From Microbulbifer sp. HZ11 (GTDB lineage Bacteria; Pseudomonadota; Gammaproteobacteria; Pseudomonadales; Cellvibrionaceae): 59,661 nucleotides of DNA. The stretch lies in the NCBI RefSeq assembly GCF_000708675.1, contig NZ_JELR01000006.1:1-59661 (forward strand), written 5' to 3'. A model generated the notes under the pieces. It was not told the DNA's origin. It searched no databases and saw nothing but the letters and a program-made list of their open reading frames with translations. Positions 53,391 to 59,661 of the stretch are shown one piece after another. The position numbers and the translations under genes are program-made. Position 1 is the stretch's first letter, and each line of letters begins with the position of its first letter.

Positions 53391-53588
53391 GTGGCTAAAA
53401 AAGCATCCAGCGCCAGCAAACGCGGCAAGGAAACCGTTTCTACGGAGTCGCGCGAAGCCATCGAAGCTCAGATTCAGGCGTTCCTTGCCAGCGGTGGCGA
53501 GATTGAGCAGGTGCCCAAAGGGGTCAGTGGTCAAACCAACACTTCTGGTCCCAAGCATATTACTCTCGGTAAGAAGCCCCGCGCCTGA
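53391..53588 (+). CDS. Small SutA-like protein
   Basis: 65 aa from a GTG at 53391; longer frames upstream lack family resemblance. A basic N-terminus (VAKKASSASKRGKE) is followed by REAIEAQIQAFLASGGEIEQVPKG and a basic tail (HITLGKKPRA). The helix-plus-GG pattern AxxxFLxxGGxIxxxP resembles the C-terminal part of P. aeruginosa SutA, a small RNA-polymerase-binding regulator, and many short uncharacterised proteins. Cytoplasmic. Role inferred only from that motif. Confidence 0.72.
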   Translation: MAKKASSASKRGKETVSTESREAIEAQIQAFLASGGEIEQVPKGVSGQTNTSGPKHITLGKKPRA

Positions 53589-53763
53589 TTCCAGCGGTCG
53601 AGTGACCTCGACTGCTACCTCCATTCTTCTCGCCAGCATTGAGCCCGCGCAATCCGGTAGGGTTTCGCGCGCCCCAGGGGGCCGTGTGACGCCCAAGTCG
53701 CGATACAACCAGGTCCGCGGACAATCAACCGGTAGCGACACCAATCTTTCGGTCTGCGAGACA

Positions 53764-53793
53764 TAAAAAAGGCGGGTAACACCCGCCTTTTTT
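53764..53793. terminator. Bidirectional terminator between the SutA-like gene and secF
   Basis: AAAAAAGGCGGGT, loop AACA, CCCGCCTTTTTT. A GC stem bounded by A and T runs that can serve both convergent genes. Confidence 0.92.
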
Positions 53794-53816
53794 ATGTCTG
53801 CCGTCAAATCTCTGTA

Positions 53817-54821
53817 TTACGGCATCTCATCCAATTCCGCACCTTCCTTCACCGGTGGCATCAGGTCTTCTTTGGAAATCTTCATCGCCATCAGAACATT
53901 GGCAGCCACATATACGGAGGAAAAGGTACCAATGACCACGCCCACAATCAGCGCCAGCGAGAAATTGTGGATCAGCTCACCGCCAAAGAACTGCAGCGCC
54001 CACAGTACCAGCAAGGTGGTGAACGAGGTCATAAAGGTCCGACTGAGCGTCTGACTGATCGAGATATTGATCACCTCCTCAGGGTCCGCCTGACGCACCC
54101 TACGGAAGTTTTCCCGCACCCGGTCATAAACCACGATGGTGTCATTGATGGAATAGCCCACCACTGCCAGCACTGCGGCAAGCACGGTCAAATCGAAGTC
54201 CAGACGCAGAATAGCGAAGAAGCCCAGCACGATAATCACGTCGTGGATCAGAGCCACCACCGCGCCCACGGCGAATTTGTACTGAAAGCGCAGCGCTACA
54301 TACGCCATTACCACCGCCAGCGCGAACAGCATGCCGAGGCCGCCATCATCGCGCAGCTCTTCACCAATCTGCGGCCCAACCATTTCCACCCGGCGCAGAT
54401 CAATGCTGCCATCACTATGCTGACGCAGCACACCGACCACCTTGTCACCGATGGAGTTATTGGCCTCCGCTTCCCGCGCATTCTGCTGCGCCTGCTGTTC
54501 CGCCACCTCCGGCGGCAACTTGATCAGTAGCTCACTGTCCGATCCAAAGCGCACGACCGCCGCGCCTTCAAATCCCGCATCCTCAAGCTGACTGCGTACA
54601 TCTTCGATTTTAGGGGCGTTCTGGTAGCCCACTTCAATCTGCGTACCACCGGTGAAATCGAGGCCGAGCTTCAGTCCGTTCATTGCCAGCGCAGCGATCG
54701 AGGCAATGACCAGCGCAATGGAAATGGCGGCCGCAACTTTGCGCCAGCGCATAAAGTCATACACGCGCTTACCCATATACTCGGTGATCTTGCCGTTTTC
54801 TTCTTTGGTATTGCTACTCAT
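53817..54821 (-). CDS. secF: Protein translocase subunit SecF
   Basis: 334 aa from the ATG at 54821 (AAGGGGAC upstream), preferred over an in-frame start 11 codons earlier. Six membrane segments. MNGLKLGLDFTGGTQIEVGY is the family signature, and VVGYSINDTIVVYDRVREN and ISQTLSRTFMTSFTTLLVL follow. With SecD it uses the proton motive force to help SecYEG export. Ten bases after secD. Confidence 0.98.
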   Translation of the reverse strand: MSSNTKEENGKITEYMGKRVYDFMRWRKVAAAISIALVIASIAALAMNGLKLGLDFTGGTQIEVGYQNAPKIEDVRSQLEDAGFEGAAVVRFGSDSELLIKLPPEVAEQQAQQNAREAEANNSIGDKVVGVLRQHSDGSIDLRRVEMVGPQIGEELRDDGGLGMLFALAVVMAYVALRFQYKFAVGAVVALIHDVIIVLGFFAILRLDFDLTVLAAVLAVVGYSINDTIVVYDRVRENFRRVRQADPEEVINISISQTLSRTFMTSFTTLLVLWALQFFGGELIHNFSLALIVGVVIGTFSSVYVAANVLMAMKISKEDLMPPVKEGAELDEMP

Positions 54822-54831
54822 CACCGTCCCC

Positions 54832-56700
54832 TTAAATCCAGAGTTTCTGTACACGGCGACCGCCGTAGAACAAATTGATCAACGCACGGGTGCCCATGAT
54901 GGCACTGAACATTGAGGTCAGGATGCCGATAGACAGGGTGACCGCGAAGCCCTGAACTGGGCCGGAGCCGATGGCATACAGAATGACCGCCACGATCAGG
55001 GTAGTGATATTGGCATCGACAATGGCACTGTAGGCATTGTCAAAGCCGGAATTGATCGCCGATTGCGGCGGCAGCCCATTGCGCAACTCCTCCCGTATTC
55101 GCGAGAAGATCAGTACATTGGCATCAACTGCCATACCGATAGTCAGAACCATGCCCGCGATACCCGGGAGGGTCAGTGTGGCGCCGAGAATGGACATGAC
55201 CGCGACCAGAAGCACCAGGTTGACCGCCAGTGCAATATTTGCGGCCAGGCCAAATGCCCGATAGAAAAGCAGCATACAGATCACTACGGCGAGCAGACCG
55301 ATCTGCACCGAAGTAACCCCCACCTTGATATTGTCCGCGCCGAGAGAGGGGCCAATCACTCGCTCTTCAACGAAGTACATGGGCGCGGCCAGTGCACCGG
55401 AGCGCAGCAACAGTGCCAGTTCCTGGGCTTCCGCCGGGCTGCCCAAGCCGGTGGTGCGGAACTGGCGACCCAGGGGGCTCTGAACCGTCGCCAGGCTGAT
55501 GATCTTCTTGTCGTCAGTGCGCTTCTGCACCACCACTTCATTACCCTCTGCGTCGATCTGGGTCTCGGGGGTAAACCGGCTTTCCACAAACAGAGTGCCC
55601 ATGCGGCGACCGACGTTCTTCCAGGTAGCCCGATGCATCAGTTCGCCACCGCGGGCATCGAGGGTAATGTTCACCTGGGGGAAGCCGCTTTCGTCGTATC
55701 CCACCCGGGCATCGGTCACGCGCTCGCCGGAAATGATGATTTTCCGCTCCAGCCAGGCGCCACCATAAGCCGCTCGCTCCTGCTCATTGCGGTACTCGAA
55801 GTATTCTTTATTGGTTACCAGGGCGTCCTGCTTCGCTTCCATGCGGTATTCAAGGTTCGCGGTTTTACCAATAATCCGCTTTGCCTCTGCGGTATCCTGA
55901 ACACCGGGCAACTCCACCACAATGCGATTGCGCCCCTGGCGTTGCACAATGGGTTCGGCGACACCCAGCTCGTTCACACGATTGCGCAGGGTGGTCAGGT
56001 TCTGGGTAACCGCATAATCTTCCAGCTGTTTGATTTCCTGATCAGACAGTGTGGCGCGAATTTCCAGATTACTGCCGCCGCCACTTTCGGTGAGCTGCAG
56101 GGTGGGAAATTCACTGCGCAGTGTCCGCATCCCCAGGCTACGCAGATCTTCACTGCGGAATCTGGCTACGATCTCTCGATCGTTTTCCAGCTCCACACTG
56201 CGGTATCGGGCTTTGGCTCCGCGCAGCTTGGATTTCACGTCGGAGACGTAACCTTCCATATTGGTCTTAACGATGGAGTTGGTGTCCACTTCCATCAGGA
56301 AGTGCACACCGCCCGCCAGGTCGAGACCGAGCTTCATCGGGCTGGCGCCCATATTCATCAGCCACTCGGGCGTCGTGGGCGCCAGGTTCAATGCAACCAC
56401 GTAGTCGCTGTGACCGAGCGCCTCCTGAATCGCACGCTTTGCCGGCAGCTGCTCCTCAATGGACTTCAGACGCAGCAACACTGATTTGTCCTGTACTTCG
56501 CCGCCGAAGTACGCGATACCAGCGTCATCTAATGCTTTCTGGGCTTCACTGAGCACGTTCTGATCAATTTTCAGGGCACTGGATTGACCGGAAACCTGTA
56601 CCGCAGGATCCGGTGGATACAGATTCGGCGCTGCATACAACAGCCCCAATCCGACGATGATCAGAATCAGGAGATATTTCCAGAGGGGGAAGCGATTCAT
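54832..56700 (-). CDS. secD: Protein translocase subunit SecD
   Basis: 622 aa from the ATG at 56700 (MNRFPLWKYLLILIIVGLG). The upstream in-frame extension is not typical. First membrane helix, then the large periplasmic domain with KLGLDLAGGVHFLMEVD, VNELGVAEPIVQRQGRNRIVVELPG and EARGGE-like LDARGGELMHRAT. The C-terminal membrane domain has IGPSLGADNIKVG, LTIGMAVDANVLIFSRIREEL and ITTLIVAVILYAIGSGPVQGFAVTL. The usual upstream gene yajC is absent here. Confidence 0.98.
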   Translation of the reverse strand: MNRFPLWKYLLILIIVGLGLLYAAPNLYPPDPAVQVSGQSSALKIDQNVLSEAQKALDDAGIAYFGGEVQDKSVLLRLKSIEEQLPAKRAIQEALGHSDYVVALNLAPTTPEWLMNMGASPMKLGLDLAGGVHFLMEVDTNSIVKTNMEGYVSDVKSKLRGAKARYRSVELENDREIVARFRSEDLRSLGMRTLRSEFPTLQLTESGGGSNLEIRATLSDQEIKQLEDYAVTQNLTTLRNRVNELGVAEPIVQRQGRNRIVVELPGVQDTAEAKRIIGKTANLEYRMEAKQDALVTNKEYFEYRNEQERAAYGGAWLERKIIISGERVTDARVGYDESGFPQVNITLDARGGELMHRATWKNVGRRMGTLFVESRFTPETQIDAEGNEVVVQKRTDDKKIISLATVQSPLGRQFRTTGLGSPAEAQELALLLRSGALAAPMYFVEERVIGPSLGADNIKVGVTSVQIGLLAVVICMLLFYRAFGLAANIALAVNLVLLVAVMSILGATLTLPGIAGMVLTIGMAVDANVLIFSRIREELRNGLPPQSAINSGFDNAYSAIVDANITTLIVAVILYAIGSGPVQGFAVTLSIGILTSMFSAIMGTRALINLFYGGRRVQKLWI

Positions 56701-56884
56701 GCTGTTCTCATTGTTGGACTGGCCCGCTTGCACGAATACAGTACGGGCACGTTTTTTTGGTAACTGACGATATGCGGACGCCCGTGCACAATTACAAGCC
56801 ACGAGGCGATCCGATCAGATTTGGGAGCTGATTATACGGGGATAGGCAGGTGGCACAAATCGCCACGCTACTCCTTGGGTCCAC

Positions 56885-58060
<1,176 letters not shown>

Positions 58061-58072
58061 TCAATGACGGGC

Positions 58073-59128
58073 CTAAAGATTCCCGACTTCCGCGGGATCC
58101 ACAGCGGGATTGCGCTCGATCAACATTGCGTCACCGTAACTGAAAAAGCGATATTTCTGACCCACAGCTTCTTTATATGCGTTCATGGCATGGCGGTAGC
58201 CCGCAAATGCACTCACCAGCATCAATAACGTGGACTCCGGCAAATGGAAGTTGGTGATCAGCCGGTCAACCACCTGGAACTGGTATCCCGGATAAATGAA
58301 AATTTCCGTCTCACCCTGAGTGGGCTCTAGCTGTCCGTTGGCGGCCGCACTCTCGAGAGCGCGCACACTGGTTGTACCTACCGCAACCACCTTTCCACCA
58401 CGGGCCCGGCACGCCGCTACGGCATCACAGACTTCTGCGGACACATCGAGAATCTCGCTGTGCATCTTGTGGGTATTTATGTCATCAACACGTACCGGCT
58501 GAAAAGTGCCAGCACCGACGTGCAGCGTCACAAACGCGGTTTCCACACCTTTGTCACGCAGCGACTGGATTAGCGCATCGTCAAAATGCAAGCCGGCTGT
58601 CGGAGCAGCAACCGCACCGGCGTTGCGGCTATAGACAGTCTGATAGCGCTCCTTATCCGCTTCGGTATCGGCCCGATCAATATACGGAGGCAACGGCATA
58701 TGTCCCTGGCGATCGAGTACCGTCAACACCCCCTCTTGCGGAAATTCAAGTTCGAAAAGTGCATCGTGACGATCAACCATCAACAGTGGTGTATCGTCTT
58801 CCAGCAGGATTTCACTCCCAGGCTTTGGCGACTTACTGGAGCGAATGTGCGCCAGCGCGCGGCGCTCATCCAGCACACGCTCAATCAGAATCTCCAGCTT
58901 TCCACCACTGGCCTTGCGCCCGAACAGACGCGCTGGAATAACCCGGGTGTCATTGAATACCAGCAGATCGCCGGGCTGGATCAAGTCCAGAATATCGACA
59001 AACTGGCGGTGTGACAGCGCACCCGTCGAACCATCCAGACACAGCAACCGGCTGCCCCGACGCTCGGCGGCCGGCACCTTGGCAATCAGTGATTCGGGTA
59101 GATCAAAGTAAAAATCCTGGCGTTGCAT
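58073..59128 (-). CDS. queA: S-adenosylmethionine:tRNA ribosyltransferase-isomerase
   Basis: 351 aa. Family motifs: [114 protein letters not shown] and [18 protein letters not shown]. It adds the epoxycyclopentane ring to preQ1 in tRNA. 54 bases separate it from tgt and they are likely cotranscribed. Confidence 0.99.
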   Translation of the reverse strand: MQRQDFYFDLPESLIAKVPAAERRGSRLLCLDGSTGALSHRQFVDILDLIQPGDLLVFNDTRVIPARLFGRKASGGKLEILIERVLDERRALAHIRSSKSPKPGSEILLEDDTPLLMVDRHDALFELEFPQEGVLTVLDRQGHMPLPPYIDRADTEADKERYQTVYSRNAGAVAAPTAGLHFDDALIQSLRDKGVETAFVTLHVGAGTFQPVRVDDINTHKMHSEILDVSAEVCDAVAACRARGGKVVAVGTTSVRALESAAANGQLEPTQGETEIFIYPGYQFQVVDRLITNFHLPESTLLMLVSAFAGYRHAMNAYKEAVGQKYRFFSYGDAMLIERNPAVDPAEVGNL

Positions 59129-59266
59129 CAGTTCAGTCTAGGCATTAATGAATCGGCCGCGAAGATTAACGGAAAGCACCTCGAGAGCCAAATCTGGTTG
59201 ACCCGACTCCGGCCATCGCTATAATCATCGTCCTTTCCAGCCGACCCTGACGTCGGTGAAGAATCT

Positions 59267-59353
59267 GCCAGAGTGGTGAAATTGGTAGACACAGGGGATT
59301 CAAAATCCCCCGCTAGCGATAGCGTGCCGGTTCGAGTCCGGCCTCTGGTACCA
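59267..59353 (+). tRNA. tRNA-Leu (CAA anticodon)
   Basis: 87 bases. Acceptor GCCAGAG pairs with CTCTGGT, the anticodon stem-loop is GGGATTCAAAATCCC (anticodon CAA), there is a long variable arm (CGCTAGCGATAGCGTG), the T arm is CCGGTTCGAGTCCGG, and CCA is encoded (59351-59353). Class II architecture confirms Leu. A terminator follows directly. Confidence 0.97.
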
Positions 59354-59410
59354 AACAAAAAAGCCCTGATTGCGCGCGCAATCAGGGCTTTTTTGTTTGG
59401 TACCAGAGGC
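59341..59410. repeat. Perfect 70-bp palindrome covering the tRNA-Leu 3' end and terminator
   Basis: The left arm (59341-59375) and right arm (59376-59410) are exact reverse complements, 35 bases each with no loop. The left arm begins in the tRNA acceptor 3' strand (GCCTCTGGTACCA) and the right arm ends with its inverted copy (TGGTACCAGAGGC). The centre is the terminator stem. Confidence 0.95.
59355..59396 (+). terminator. Terminator after tRNA-Leu
   Basis: ACAAAAAAGCCCTGATTGCGC and its reverse complement, a very long perfect stem ending in TTTTTT. It can act in both directions. Confidence 0.92.
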
Positions 59411-59552
59411 TGGTTGAGAAACGGCACTCGGTTCGACCAACTGCACCAGCAGTTGGGACGCCGCCAGGCGCCCGTCCTCCGCTCCCTCGGAGCATGGGCG
59501 CTCACATGACAGCGCTTTGCGCTGCATGGTAGTAAGAGAAGTTCATCGTATC

Positions 59553-59602
59553 CTAAATACAAAAAAGGCCACCCCAAATGGGGTGGCCTTTTTTGTATTT
59601 AG
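59553..59602 (-). terminator. Terminator of the rRNA operon
   Basis: CTAAATACAAAAAAGGCCAC continuing to CCCA (24-base arm), a two-base loop AA, and the exact reverse complement ending TTTTTTGTATTTAG. It lies directly after the 5S rRNA 3' end on the minus strand. Confidence 0.92.
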
Positions 59603-59603
59603 A

Positions 59604-59661
59604 AGCCTGACGATGACCTACTCTCACATGGGGAATCCCCACACTACCATCGGCGATGTTG
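59604..59661 (-). rRNA. rrf: 5S rRNA, 3' end only (gene continues beyond window)
   Basis: Read on the minus strand, the last 58 bases include GATGGTAGTGTGGGGATTCC, CCCATGTGAGAGTAGGTCAT and CGTCAGGC, matching the conserved 3' half of gammaproteobacterial 5S rRNA. The operon is convergent with tRNA-Leu. Confidence 0.93.

Noticed and set aside
59128..59577. Minus-strand frame over tRNA-Leu and the palindrome
   Set aside because: It covers the tRNA and terminators and has no protein-like features.

Overview
The window looks like a chromosome segment of a marine gammaproteobacterium. Gene content and order (ampD - DUF1631 - nadC, the ccoNOQP/ccoGHIS block, queA-tgt-secDF, groESL, a secreted PHB-depolymerase-type esterase with a Gly/Ser linker) fit the Cellvibrionales, for example a Microbulbifer relative. 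That placement is inference, because no search was possible. The left ~17.3 kb is accessory and visibly AT-richer in its genes. The rest is ordinary, more GC-rich housekeeping chromosome. || Region 1 (1-17331) is a large chromosomal integron. The integrase gene intI (16255-17331, +) is preceded by a near-consensus LexA/SOS box (16221-16240). To its left is an array of 22 attC sites (114-142 bp) delimiting 23 cassettes, all oriented on the minus strand and running off the left edge. Cassettes are numbered here from the integrase (1 = nearest). In every cassette the 7-bp core at its start equals the core at the far end of its own attC. This fixes all boundaries and places the attI crossover at 15935-15941. 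Contents: a Tse2-like toxin split by an in-frame stop with a Tsi2-sized partner (1); an H1-like Lys/Ala-rich protein plus a TIR/nucleoside-deoxyribosyltransferase-like protein (2); small membrane proteins (4, 10, 16, 18-20); a GNAT acetyltransferase (11); lipoproteins (12, 22); a secreted endonuclease/exonuclease/phosphatase-fold enzyme with a small secreted partner (21); and eight cassettes without a convincing ORF (3, 5-7, 9, 13-15) that fall into three sequence families, one with a perfect duplication (7 and 9). || Two insertion sequences sit inside attC sites. An IS1182-family element interrupts the R' core of attC17, with a 4-bp AACG duplication. An IS110-family element interrupts the R'' end of attC16. 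The leader of the IS110 element can be folded into a bridge/seeker-RNA-like structure whose guides match the attC target, so it is probably an RNA-guided IS that homes to integron recombination sites. || Region 2 (17332-30078): groEL-groES with a sigma-32-like promoter, fxsA, an SDR oxidoreductase, a DUF481 outer-membrane protein, an alkyltransferase-like protein, ampG, a PEBP-family protein, a PLP-dependent dehydratase/racemase, ampE and ampD (peptidoglycan recycling), then two tandem DUF1631 paralogues reaching 32881. || Region 3 (33326-38479): nadC, a three-gene Gtr-type membrane glycosylation cluster, and an ICMT-like membrane methyltransferase homologue. || Region 4 (38639-47674): the complete cbb3 oxidase and maturation set (ccoS, ccoI, ccoH, ccoG, ccoP, ccoQ, ccoO, ccoN, plus a SafE-like protein). 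A probable FNR/Anr operator lies in the last codons of argG. || Region 5 (47827-59661): argG, pyrC, rnt, an esterase, a small SutA-like protein, secF, secD, tgt and queA (yajC is missing from its usual slot), a tRNA-Leu(CAA) whose 3' end lies in a perfect 70-bp palindrome, and the 3' end of a 5S rRNA gene on the minus strand.
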